Positions 17,297 through 24,200 of a stretch of 64,000 nt of DNA are shown piece after piece. The DNA comes from Parolsenella massiliensis. Lineage in GTDB: Bacteria; Actinomycetota; Coriobacteriia; Coriobacteriales; Atopobiaceae. The DNA is taken from contig NZ_LT671675.1 in assembly GCF_900143685.1 (NCBI RefSeq), positions 533,111 to 597,110 on the forward strand, read 5' to 3'. Made by a program: the position numbers and the translations under genes. How positions within the stretch are numbered: position 1 is the stretch's first letter; each line of letters starts with the position of its first letter. The notes under the pieces were generated by a model, which had not been told where the DNA came from, searched no databases, and saw nothing but the letters and a program-made list of their open reading frames with translations.

Positions 17297-17479
17297 TTAC
17301 GGGATGCGCATGAGGGAGTGGATGAGGTCGGCGAGCGCGGCTATTTCCGGGTCGAACACCCGGATGACCAGCTCACCGAGGAGCACGCCCAGGAGCCATT
17401 TCCCGAGACCGGCATCGGTCTCGGGCGGCGTGTCCGGCTTCGCATGCCTTGGCTGATGTGTCGGCTTCCTGTTCAACAT
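17297..17479 (-). CDS. Possible small membrane-associated protein
   Basis: A 60-residue minus-strand frame with a polar N-terminus and a hydrophobic segment WLLGVLLGELVIRVF followed by an amphipathic helix. Codon third positions are G/C as in real genes, and the plus-strand frames over this 300-bp stretch read as unlikely proteins. No good ribosome site is seen before ATG 17,479, and it would run against the early operon, so the call is weak. Confidence 0.35.
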   Translation of the reverse strand: MLNRKPTHQPRHAKPDTPPETDAGLGKWLLGVLLGELVIRVFDPEIAALADLIHSLMRIP

Positions 17480-17543
17480 GCCCGCAGCGTAGGGCATGGG
17501 TAACGGCGCCCGGCGGGCGCCACGAGATCGATTGGAGACGGTG

Positions 17544-17684
17544 ATGGCGGGGCTTCTCGGACGCGCCCTGTGCGCGCTCAGCGACTGGCTGGACTGGTTC
17601 CAGGAGGCGCACCCAACGGCGGCGGTGGCGGCCCTCACGGCGCTCGCGCTGCTCGCGTACGGCGTCGTCGGGGCGCTGGAGTAG
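17544..17684 (+). CDS. Small single-span membrane protein
   Basis: A 46-residue product with one hydrophobic segment (TAAVAALTALALLAYGVVGAL) after a Trp-rich amphipathic stretch. ATG 17,544 follows a GGAGACGGTG site. Short membrane proteins in early phage operons are often exclusion or host-modifying factors, but nothing specific is visible. Confidence 0.55.
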   Translation: MAGLLGRALCALSDWLDWFQEAHPTAAVAALTALALLAYGVVGALE

Positions 17685-17695
17685 GAGGGGAGGTG

Positions 17696-17959
17696 ATGGC
17701 GATGGCGGAGACGGCGGGAAGGCCGCAGGACCCGGTCCTGTCGGTGCCGACGAGGCGCGGCAAGGGCTGGATGAGCATCCGCGACGCGGCGTTCTACGCG
17801 AGCTGCAGCGTCGGCACGATGCGCCAGCTCGTGGCCGATGGGTGCGTGGAGAGCGTGCCCAGCGTGTCGGCGAGGCTGTCGGGCCGTCCCGACAGGATGC
17901 GGCGCGAGCGCGTGGTGAACGCGGACAGCGTCGACATGTACATGTACACGGAGTACTAG
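17696..17959 (+). CDS. Excisionase-like HTH DNA-binding protein
   Basis: An 87-residue protein starting at ATG 17,696 after a strong AGGAGGGGAGG site. The segment SIRDAAFYASCSVGTMRQLVADGCVESV has the shape of a MerR/excisionase-type winged helix (DNA-binding helix followed by a turn and wing), and the following RRERVVNADSVDMYM is typical of phage Xis-like proteins. It may be the excision directionality factor for the integrase at the left end, although it is some distance away; a transcription regulator is the alternative. Confidence 0.6.
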   Translation: MAMAETAGRPQDPVLSVPTRRGKGWMSIRDAAFYASCSVGTMRQLVADGCVESVPSVSARLSGRPDRMRRERVVNADSVDMYMYTEY

Positions 17960-18018
17960 GACGGCCCCGGGAGCCCGAGGGCTCGGCGGGGCCGACGCAA
18001 CCAAGGAGAGGATAGCAG

Positions 18019-18486
18019 ATGAGGAACGTCAACGCGGAGGGACGCTCGGTGTCGTTCTCCGTGCCGGAGGTGCGCGGCAAGCAGAGGGCGCGCACGACGC
18101 GCAACGGCACCTACACGCCCGCCGAGACCAGGCGCGCGATGGATCTCGTGGAGGCGGAGTGGCTGGCCGCCGTGAGCGGCACGGGGCTGCCCCGCCCGCT
18201 GTTCGCCGCGCACGAGCCGGTGGCCGTGGCGATCACGACCTTCAGGCCGCTACCGGAGGGCCGCCCGGCGCGCGTCGGGTCCGAGCCGGACACGTTCCGC
18301 CCGGACGTGGACAACGTCGCCAAGCTCGTGTGCGACGCGCTCAACGGCCTGGCCTGGGCCGACGACGCGCAGGTGACCTACCTGCAGGTGACCAAGATGG
18401 GGCGCCGCCGCGGGCAGGGGGAGCTCACGCTCGTGCACGTGTGGCCCGCGCCCGGCGACGACGGGGAGGGGGCCGGCGATGAGTAG
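18019..18486 (+). CDS. RusA-family Holliday junction resolvase
   Basis: A 155-residue endonuclease that cuts four-way DNA junctions during phage recombination and replication. The RusA signature is clear: an N-terminal basic strand region with KQRARTTRNGTYTP, then the acidic catalytic block RPDVDNVAKLVCDALNG followed by WADDAQVTYL, which holds the metal-binding aspartates. Start ATG 18,019 follows AAGGAGAGG. Its last 8 bp overlap the next gene, indicating translational coupling in the recombination operon. Confidence 0.9.
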   Translation: MRNVNAEGRSVSFSVPEVRGKQRARTTRNGTYTPAETRRAMDLVEAEWLAAVSGTGLPRPLFAAHEPVAVAITTFRPLPEGRPARVGSEPDTFRPDVDNVAKLVCDALNGLAWADDAQVTYLQVTKMGRRRGQGELTLVHVWPAPGDDGEGAGDE

Positions 18487-19432
18487 CGCGACCGTCGAGG
18501 CAGACGCCCAGGTCATCGAGCCGCCCGCCGAGCTCTCGCGCGCCGACGAGTGGCTGGCGGGCGCGCGCGGCAGGGTGTCCGCGCTGCTCGCCGAGTACGG
18601 CACGCACCCAATCGAGGACCAGGCGGGCTACCGCGACATCAGGCAGAGCCGCACGATGCTGCGCCGCGAGATCGAGGCCATCGACGCCGAGAGGCGCGGC
18701 GCGACCCGCGCGGTCGAGGAGGCCGTGGCGAGGTTCCGCCAGGAGGCCAACGAGGCCGTCGAGCCGCTGCGCGAGGTCGAGCGCGGCTACAAGGCGCAGC
18801 TCGACGAGTGGGACGCGGGCGTCATCGACCGCAGGCGGCAGGCGATGGCCGCCGCCTACGCGGACATGGCCCCGGCCCTGGCGGGCGGCCTGTGCCCGTT
18901 CGAGGTGGTCTGGGAGCGGCGCGGGCGCGCCCTCAAGTGGCAGAACCGCTCCACCGGCGAGCAGCGCTGCATGGACTCGCTCACCGAGGTCGTGCGCGGC
19001 ATCGCCGCCGACGAGCAGACCGTCCAGTCCCTGGACATGACGCCCGCCGAGCGCGACGCGTGCCGGGCCGAGTACTTCCGCACGCTCGACCTCGCCGCCG
19101 CCGTGCGGCGCGTGAGCGACGAGCGCGACAGGCTCGCCCGCATCCGCGAGATGGACGAGGCGAGGCGCGCCCAGGCCGCCTCGCTGGCGCCGCGGACCGT
19201 TCCGCTGCGCGAGGCCGTGCCGGACGTCGCCCCGGCGCCCGAGCCCGCGCCCGCCACGCAGGAGGCGCCCGCGCCACAGGCCGCGCCGTCACCCGTGGCG
19301 CACGCTCCGCGCGAGGCCGCCGAGGCCGCGAGTAGATACGTGTTCGAGTTCGAGTGCACCCCCGCGCAGCTCTCGCGCCTCATGGCGTTCCTGCGCGCCG
19401 AGGGCATCCACGGCAAGAGGAGGGCCGCCTGA
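18479..19432 (+). CDS. DUF1351-like phage protein
   Basis: A 317-residue, largely helical protein resembling the DUF1351 family that accompanies Bet/RecT recombinases in Gram-positive phages. The N-terminal half is a long coiled coil (about 35-120; DIRQSRTMLRREIEAIDAER and VEPLREVERGYKAQLDEW), followed by a globular region and a Pro/Ala-rich linker (about 245-285) before a short C-terminal domain with FEFECTPAQLSRLMAFLRAEG. It overlaps the bet-like start by TGATG. Its role is unproven; a helper for the annealing protein is likely from context. Confidence 0.7.
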   Translation: MSSATVEADAQVIEPPAELSRADEWLAGARGRVSALLAEYGTHPIEDQAGYRDIRQSRTMLRREIEAIDAERRGATRAVEEAVARFRQEANEAVEPLREVERGYKAQLDEWDAGVIDRRRQAMAAAYADMAPALAGGLCPFEVVWERRGRALKWQNRSTGEQRCMDSLTEVVRGIAADEQTVQSLDMTPAERDACRAEYFRTLDLAAAVRRVSDERDRLARIREMDEARRAQAASLAPRTVPLREAVPDVAPAPEPAPATQEAPAPQAAPSPVAHAPREAAEAASRYVFEFECTPAQLSRLMAFLRAEGIHGKRRAA

Positions 19433-20160
19433 TGGGCCAGGGAATCGTGCAGTACAAGGCGAGCGATGGCAGCGACGTGAGGCTGTCGCCCGCCATCGTC
19501 CAGCGCTACATCGTCACGGGCGGCCAGCAGGCCCCCGACGCCGAGGTGTTCGCGTTCCTGGCGAAGTGCCAGGCGCGCAGGCTCAACCCGCTGGCGGGGG
19601 ACGCCTACATGACCGTGTTCGGCGGCAAGGCGTCCGTGATCGTGTCGAAGGACTACTTCGTCCGCACGGCGACGCAGCAGCCCGGGTTCGACGGGCTGGC
19701 CGCGGGCGTGGTCGTCGTCGGCCGCGACGGGCAGCTGCGCTACCGCGAGGGCAGCATCGTGGGCAGCTCCACCGAGCGGCTGGTGGGCGGCTGGGCCGAG
19801 GTCTACGACCGGGGCCGCAGCCACCCGAGCCGCGCCGAGGTGTCACTCGAGGAGTACGACCAGCACCGCAGCCTCTGGAAGACCAAGCCCGCGACCATGA
19901 TCCGCAAGGTCGCCCTCGTCCAGGCGCTGCGCGAGGCGTACCCCGGCGCCTACGGCGGCCTGTACGACTCCGACGAGATGCCCGCCAACCGCGTGGCCGA
20001 CGTGCCGCCCGCGCCGGAGCCGGTGCCGGCCGAGGCGGTCACGGCCCAGGAGCCGGAGCCCGGACCGGAGCCCGAGCCGACGGCCGAGCCGGACCCCGAG
20101 CCGGAGACGGAGTGCGCGCCGGACGAGGCATACGACGGCGACGGCGCCGTCGAGTTCTAG
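19432..20160 (+). CDS. Bet/RecT-family single-strand annealing protein
   Basis: A 242-residue phage recombinase that anneals complementary single strands. The core (about 1-185) shows the Bet-type sequence with VFAFLAKCQARRLNPLAGDAY, MTVFGGKASVIVSKDYFVR and KTKPATMIRKVALVQALREA, the last being a hallmark of the family. The final 60 residues form an acidic Pro-Glu-rich tail with repeated PEP units, likely flexible and perhaps a partner-binding site for the phage SSB. The start overlaps the previous stop. No separate exonuclease gene is visible in the operon. Confidence 0.9.
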   Translation: MGQGIVQYKASDGSDVRLSPAIVQRYIVTGGQQAPDAEVFAFLAKCQARRLNPLAGDAYMTVFGGKASVIVSKDYFVRTATQQPGFDGLAAGVVVVGRDGQLRYREGSIVGSSTERLVGGWAEVYDRGRSHPSRAEVSLEEYDQHRSLWKTKPATMIRKVALVQALREAYPGAYGGLYDSDEMPANRVADVPPAPEPVPAEAVTAQEPEPGPEPEPTAEPDPEPETECAPDEAYDGDGAVEF

Positions 20161-20184
20161 CAAGCGAAGACGAGAGGAGCATCG

Positions 20185-20520
20185 ATGGCAAGGCACGAGG
20201 TACCGGAGCTCACGGACGAGCAGAGGCGCGCGAACCTGACGCGCGCGGTGGAGGCGCGCCGCGTCCGCAAGGCGGCGCTCGACGAGGTCAGGCGCGGGAC
20301 GCTCGGCGTGCGCGCGGCGCTCGACGACCCGAGGCTCGCGCGCTGCAAGGTGTTCGCGTGGCTGCGCGCCATCCCCGGCATCGGCACGGCGCGCGCCCAG
20401 CAGATCATGACGCGCGCGCAGGTCAAGCCGTCCCGCCGCGTGGCCGGGCTCGGCATCCGGCAGAGGGGGCGCCTCGTGCGCATCCTCGAGGACCGCGGGG
20501 CGTCCGGGGGCGAGTCCTGA
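20185..20520 (+). CDS. Phage-encoded actinobacterial integration host factor (mIHF-like)
   Basis: A 111-residue nucleoid protein resembling actinobacterial IHF (mIHF), not the HU/IHF dimer fold. Family features are the N-terminal LTDEQRRANLTRAVEARRVRKAALDEV helix, the central VFAWLRAIPGIGTARAQQIM helix-two-turn-helix DNA-binding motif and VKPSRRVAGLGIRQRGRL near the C-terminus. mIHF is needed for L5 phage integration in mycobacteria. Here a prophage carries its own copy, placed just before the replication genes. Start ATG 20,185 follows a GAGGAGC site. Its TGA overlaps the next ATG. Confidence 0.88.
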   Translation: MARHEVPELTDEQRRANLTRAVEARRVRKAALDEVRRGTLGVRAALDDPRLARCKVFAWLRAIPGIGTARAQQIMTRAQVKPSRRVAGLGIRQRGRLVRILEDRGASGGES

Positions 20521-21275
20521 TGGCCGTGAGCGTCCAGGACGACTTCTGGGAGGCCGCGCAGTACATGCCGGAGGACCAGGCGCGCGACTTCATCTACGCG
20601 CTCGTGCGCTTCGGGGCCACGGGCGAGGAGCCCGGGCCGGGCGCCCCGTGGTATCCGACGTTCGTGGCGTGCAAGGGCCGAGTCGAGCTGAGCGTCGCCA
20701 AGCGGCGCAAGGCCCAGCGCATGGCCGACGCGCGCTGGTCGGGTGACGGCGAGGGCACGCGCGGGCAGGGCGAACGCGCGGACGCGCCCAAGCATGACGA
20801 GGGAGCAATGCACGAGGACGCGCAAGCATCGCCGACTCGCGATGCACGAGAGCGCTCAAGCATCGCCGACTCGCGATGCACGGACGCGCCCAAGCATGAT
20901 GCACGGGAGCGCGCAAGCATCGTGCACGGCGACGCGCAGGCATCGACTTCCGGAAATGCTGAGAGTGAGAGTGAGATAGAGAGTGAGATAGAGAAAGAGA
21001 AAGTGAAAAAGAGAAAGCGCGCCGCCCCGCCGGGCTTCTCCCCGCCCTCGCCCGAGGACGTCAGGGCCTACGCCGAGGGACTGGGACTGGGCATCGACGC
21101 GGCCGCCTTCGTCGACTTCTACGCCGCCAAGGGCTGGCGCGTGGGCACCTCGCCGATGCGCGACTGGCGCGCGGCGGTGCGCAACTGGTGCCGCCGCGAC
21201 GCCCGCGGCAGGCCCGGCGCGGCGCCGTCCGCGCCGCCGAGGGGGGCGGTGGGCGATGAGTACGCCGCGCTCTGA
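20520..21275 (+). CDS. Phage replication initiator-like protein with embedded repeats
   Basis: A 251-residue protein with two ordered ends and a repeat-derived middle. Residues 1-75 (DDFWEAAQYMPEDQARDFIYALVRFG) resemble the DUF6291-type N-terminal domain of phage replisome organisers. Residues 165-250 (SPEDVRAYAEGLGLGIDAAAFVDFYAAKGWRVG...MRDWRAAVRNWCRR) match the C-terminal domain found in DnaD/DnaB-like phage initiators. The linker encodes low-complexity Asp/Ala/Lys/His repeats followed by an SESEIESEIEKEKVKKRKR charged tract. It overlaps the helicase-loader gene. The arrangement recalls lambda O, whose gene contains the origin. Confidence 0.8.
   Translation: MAVSVQDDFWEAAQYMPEDQARDFIYALVRFGATGEEPGPGAPWYPTFVACKGRVELSVAKRRKAQRMADARWSGDGEGTRGQGERADAPKHDEGAMHEDAQASPTRDARERSSIADSRCTDAPKHDARERASIVHGDAQASTSGNAESESEIESEIEKEKVKKRKRAAPPGFSPPSPEDVRAYAEGLGLGIDAAAFVDFYAAKGWRVGTSPMRDWRAAVRNWCRRDARGRPGAAPSAPPRGAVGDEYAAL
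20790..21020. other. Candidate phage replication origin: iterons plus purine-rich tract
   Basis: AAGCAT occurs at 20,790, 20,824, 20,858, 20,892 and 20,915 and AGGCAT at 20,938, with spacings of 34, 34, 34, 23 and 23 bp. In the long units GCATCGC and GCGATGC form a 7-bp inverted repeat around a 6-bp spacer. Directly downstream (20,958-21,018) is an A/G-only, lower-GC tract of GAGA/GTGAGA repeats. Iterons next to an easily melted tract inside an initiator gene are the plan of the lambda origin. Confidence 0.65.
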
Positions 21276-21906
21276 CGAGGCCGAGCTGCTGGGCCGCGTG
21301 CGCCGCTCCCGGCTGCGCAAGGCGGGCCTGGGCGGGGCGTACCTCGCCGCCGACTGCGAGCTGGGCCGCAGGGTCGACGAGCTGGCCCGGCGGGGCCGCG
21401 GGGCGTACCTGTGGGGCCGCCCCGGCCGGGGCAAGACCTACGCCGCGGCGTGCGCCGTGCGGCTGGCGATGGAGCGGGCGGGCTACGGCCTGGGCGCGAC
21501 GTCGGGCGGCGTGGATCCGCCGAGGTTCCCGGCCCGCATCGTGACCACGGCCGAGCTGCTGGCCGCCGAGCGCGCGGCGTTCGACGGCGGGGAGGGCGGC
21601 GCGCTGGAGCGCGCGGCGGGCTGCGGGCTGCTGGTGCTCGACGACATCGGCGCCGAGCGGGCGACCGACTGGGCCGTCGAGCAGCTGACGCGCCTGGTCG
21701 ACTGCAGGGTCGCCGACGGGCTGCCCGTCGTCTGCACGTCGAACCTGCCGCTGGGGCGGCTGGGCGAGGCGTGGGGCGGCATGCCCGGCGAGCGGCTGGT
21801 GTCGCGGCTGGCCGGGGCGTGCGAGCGCATCGAGGTCGCGGGCGCCGACAGGCGGCTCGCGGCATGGCCCGGGAAGGCCGCTGTGGGCGCCGCATCCCTT
21901 GCCTGA
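21256..21906 (+). CDS. DnaC-like helicase loader ATPase
   Basis: A 216-residue AAA+ protein expected to load the host replicative helicase at the phage origin. It has Walker A WGRPGRGKTYAAA (about residue 53), Walker B LLVLDDIGAER (about 130) and sensor-1 VVCTSNLPLGRL (about 158), the usual DnaC/IstB-like order. It is shorter than bacterial DnaC, lacking most of the N-terminal helicase-binding domain. The start overlaps the end of the initiator-like gene by 20 bp, consistent with a replication operon. Confidence 0.87.
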   Translation: MSTPRSDEAELLGRVRRSRLRKAGLGGAYLAADCELGRRVDELARRGRGAYLWGRPGRGKTYAAACAVRLAMERAGYGLGATSGGVDPPRFPARIVTTAELLAAERAAFDGGEGGALERAAGCGLLVLDDIGAERATDWAVEQLTRLVDCRVADGLPVVCTSNLPLGRLGEAWGGMPGERLVSRLAGACERIEVAGADRRLAAWPGKAAVGAASLA

Positions 21907-22027
21907 AGGGGCGTTTTGGACCGAGGTGGAGTAAGTACCCGGGCGCGGGCAAAGCGGGCCTGTGGCGGGCCCTCAGTGGCCCGGCGCGCGGAGACTGGCG
22001 GCGGGAGCCGTCGGATTGGAGGCATCG

Positions 22028-22876
22028 ATGGGACTGAACAGCGTATCCATCAGCGGAAACCTTACGAGGGACCCCGAGCTGAGGGAGACGCGGGGTGGCA
22101 CGCAGGCCCTGCGCCTGGGCGTGGCCGTGAGCGAGCGGGCCAAGGACCCGGCGACGGGCGAGTGGGCCGACCGCCCGAGCTTCGTCGACTGCGTGGTGTT
22201 CGGCAACCGGGCCGCGGCCCTGGCGCGCATCCTCGCCAAGGGGGCCAAGGTCGCCCTGCACGGCAGGCTGCGCCAGGACCGCTGGACCGACGCCGACGGC
22301 CGCGCCCGCTCCCGCATCGAGGTCGTCGCCGACGAGGTGGACCTGATGCAGCGGCGCGACCCCGCGCCGCAGGCCGCGCCGGTGGCGGCAGCCCCGGCCG
22401 CGCAGGCCCCGCACCCCGCGGCCCCCGCCGCGCAGGTACCGGCCGACCCGGCCGCCGACCTGTACGACGAGGACATCCCGTTCAAGGGGGGCGGCATGGC
22501 GGAGACGGACGGGCCGAGGGGCCTGGACGCCCTGGAGGCCGAGGCCGACGGCTGGGAGGCCACCGGCGAGGAGTACGCGAGCATCGCCGTGGTGCTGCTG
22601 CGGCGGTGGGTGGACGAGGCGCGCGAGGACGCGCGGAAGGGGGACGCGGGCATGGACGTGCTCTGCGGCAACTGCAGGCACTTCGCGGTGCTTGACGACG
22701 GGCCGAGGCGCCCGGAGGACTGGTTCGGCGTCTGCGGGCGCGAGGCCGGCGAGGGGGCGCCGTGCCGCGGCTGCGGCATGTCCCGCGCGCTGGACTGGGC
22801 GGCCGACCGGGGCCGCCACGGGCGAGACGACTGCGAGCGCCCCGACGAGTGGTTCGAGGGGGTGCCCGATGACTGA
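22028..22876 (+). CDS. ssb: Single-strand DNA-binding protein fused to a Cys-rich domain
   Basis: Residues 1-110 form an SSB OB-fold (NSVSISGNLTRDPELR, FVDCVVFGNRAAALARIL, GRLRQDRWTDADGRARSRIEVVADEV). A Pro/Ala-rich linker then leads to DEDIPF (about 149-154), the acidic tip that ends ordinary SSBs and docks partner proteins. Here translation continues for about 128 residues into a domain with six Cys (LCGNCRHF, GVCGRE, PCRGCGM), probably zinc-binding. An ATG with a GGGGGG site at 22,496 could also start the second part separately. Start ATG 22,028 follows TTGGAGG. Total 282 residues against about 150-180 for usual SSB. Confidence 0.88.
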   Translation: MGLNSVSISGNLTRDPELRETRGGTQALRLGVAVSERAKDPATGEWADRPSFVDCVVFGNRAAALARILAKGAKVALHGRLRQDRWTDADGRARSRIEVVADEVDLMQRRDPAPQAAPVAAAPAAQAPHPAAPAAQVPADPAADLYDEDIPFKGGGMAETDGPRGLDALEAEADGWEATGEEYASIAVVLLRRWVDEAREDARKGDAGMDVLCGNCRHFAVLDDGPRRPEDWFGVCGREAGEGAPCRGCGMSRALDWAADRGRHGRDDCERPDEWFEGVPDD

Positions 22877-23189
22877 CGAGAGGCGCGAGGTGGCGGAGAG
22901 GCTGCGGGCGTATGACGTCACCGGATTCAAGGAGTCCGCAATAGTTCCGTTCCTCGAAATTCTCGGAGTTGGCTACATGAACTGGCGTGGCATCATGCGT
23001 CGCCTTGCCAAGCTCATAGACCCGACGTGTGAGATCATTCGCCCGATTAGCCCCGGCAAGTTTGGCGTCTGCTCGGCGTGCGGAGCCCTCGTCAACATGA
23101 GGGATTCGGTCGCAAACGCGACAAACTACATCAAGCCGCTTTACTGCCCCAACTGCGGCGCGAGGGTGGTGAGGGGCGATGGCGAGTAG
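22869..23189 (+). CDS. Small zinc-ribbon protein, unknown function
   Basis: A 106-residue product with two Cys pairs in the C-terminal half (VCSACGALV and YCPNCGARV) that look like a zinc ribbon, and an N-terminal helical part. Start ATG overlaps the previous stop as ATGA. Codons are visibly more AT-rich than in neighbours (for example ATA, GTT, GGA), suggesting a recent separate arrival in the phage. The family is not recognised. Confidence 0.7.
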   Translation: MTDERREVAERLRAYDVTGFKESAIVPFLEILGVGYMNWRGIMRRLAKLIDPTCEIIRPISPGKFGVCSACGALVNMRDSVANATNYIKPLYCPNCGARVVRGDGE

Positions 23190-23394
23190 GGGAGAGCTGC
23201 CGACGTATGGTGGAATCAGACTCAGACCGTGCCCCTTCTGCGGAGGAGATGAGCCGGGCGTCTACCACGTCGGGGACTGGTACTACGCCAGGTGCACAGA
23301 CTGCGACGCTGTTGGTCCCGGCTGCCCAAGCGCCGATGGAGCCGCGATGTTCTGGAACGACAGGGCATATGACGACGAGAGGTGGCACGGATGA
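23179..23394 (+). CDS. Lar-like restriction alleviation protein
   Basis: A 71-residue protein with the Lar-type layout: LRPCPFCGGDEPGV, then YYARCTDCDAVGP and a closing AAMFWNDRA. Lar proteins modulate type I restriction-modification to protect incoming phage DNA; many small phage proteins share the fold without proof of that activity. Two CxxC pairs imply a zinc site. It overlaps both neighbouring genes by a few bases, within the early operon. Confidence 0.75.
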   Translation: MASRGELPTYGGIRLRPCPFCGGDEPGVYHVGDWYYARCTDCDAVGPGCPSADGAAMFWNDRAYDDERWHG

Positions 23395-23621
23395 TTAGCG
23401 CCCTTCTCGCCGCCATGGTGGGTGTGCTCGTCGTGGTGGCGTGCCTTCTCGTTGTCGTGCTTGCCCTGCTGTGCCGCCTGTTGGCCCTGTGGGGCGCTGT
23501 GGGCCGTTCTGAGACGCGCTCGCACGCAAGGCGGGCAACCACAGCGGCAAGGCCGTTCTCGGGCGGCAGCGGGGCGGTCGAGCGCTCCGTGCACTCCACG
23601 ACCAGGGTGGTGGGGCGGTGA
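23391..23621 (+). CDS. Small membrane protein
   Basis: A 76-residue product whose first 38 residues form one long hydrophobic segment (MISALLAAMVGVLVVVACLL continuing to LLALWGAVG), followed by a basic Ser/Thr/Arg-rich tail. ATG 23,391 overlaps the Lar-like stop (ATGATTAG context). Likely a bitopic inner-membrane protein of unknown role. Confidence 0.55.
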   Translation: MISALLAAMVGVLVVVACLLVVVLALLCRLLALWGAVGRSETRSHARRATTAARPFSGGSGAVERSVHSTTRVVGR

Positions 23622-23704
23622 GGCGCTTCGACTGGGAGACGGTCTGGTTCTTCGTCGCGGTGGCCCTCGTGGAGCTCGCCGCGTGGGTCCTGTGGGCGAG
23701 GTGA
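23618..23704 (+). CDS. 28-residue membrane peptide
   Basis: A very short frame from GTG 23,618, overlapping the previous stop (GTGA), with a Trp/Phe-rich hydrophobic helix (TVWFFVAVALVELAAWVLWA). The overlap and the compact spacing in a tightly packed operon support translation, but the length allows chance. Function unknown. Confidence 0.4.
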   Translation: MRRFDWETVWFFVAVALVELAAWVLWAR

Positions 23705-23759
23705 TGGGGCGGCCGCCCGGCGTGGGACGGCCGCCCGTTCCGTGTTTTGGAGGGCGCCA

Positions 23760-24200
23760 GTGGCTGACGAACTTGGGCCAAATGGCCCAAAGGGCCCAAA
23801 TTCTCAAAAACTTTCGGACGGCGGCAAGCGGTGGGCGTCGTGGACGTGGGAGGAGCTGGAGACGCTCTGGCGCCACCCCGACATGACGGCCCGCGAGCTC
23901 GCCGCCCTGCTGCCCCGCCACACCGAGCGCGCCGTGAAGAACAAGCGCCAGGAGGCGGGGCGCTGGCGCGTCGCCGGGGTGACGCCCATCTGCCAGCGCT
24001 GCGGCCAGCACCCGGTGTGGCGCGAGGCCGGGGACGGGAGGCGCTGGGGCCTGTGCAAGGAGTGCACCATCGCCGAGCGCCGCTACCGCATGGACCACGG
24101 GCCCAGGCTCGACAGGGCCGACAACGCCCTGCGGCAGGCCAGGTTCAAGCGCCGCCACAGCGGCGGCGCATCATCGGGGCATGGCGAAGCGCAGGAGTAA
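23760..24200 (+). CDS. HTH and zinc-finger phage protein preceding terminase
   Basis: A 146-residue protein starting at GTG 23,760, 5 bases after GGAGGG. It contains a SANT/Myb-like three-helix unit (WTWEELETLWRHPDMTAREL, then PRHTERAVKNKRQE; about 27-70) and a zinc-binding pair CQRCGQHP and LCKEC (about 80-105). Genes of this type often lie immediately upstream of terminase in actinobacterial phages, where they may regulate late genes or assist packaging. It overlaps the terminase start by 20 bp. Confidence 0.7.
   Translation: MADELGPNGPKGPNSQKLSDGGKRWASWTWEELETLWRHPDMTARELAALLPRHTERAVKNKRQEAGRWRVAGVTPICQRCGQHPVWREAGDGRRWGLCKECTIAERRYRMDHGPRLDRADNALRQARFKRRHSGGASSGHGEAQE

Noticed and set aside
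16992..17456. Plus-strand frame after the 114-residue early gene, starting with a GTG that overlaps its stop.
   Set aside because: After the first 30 codons it reads as Arg/Ser/Pro-rich shadow sequence with poor codon pattern; no domain is visible. The minus-strand small frame is somewhat better, and only that was listed.
20790..20943. CRISPR-like array because of regular repeats.
   Set aside because: Repeat words are about 6-8 bp with related, not unique, spacers, they lie inside an open gene, and no cas genes are present.
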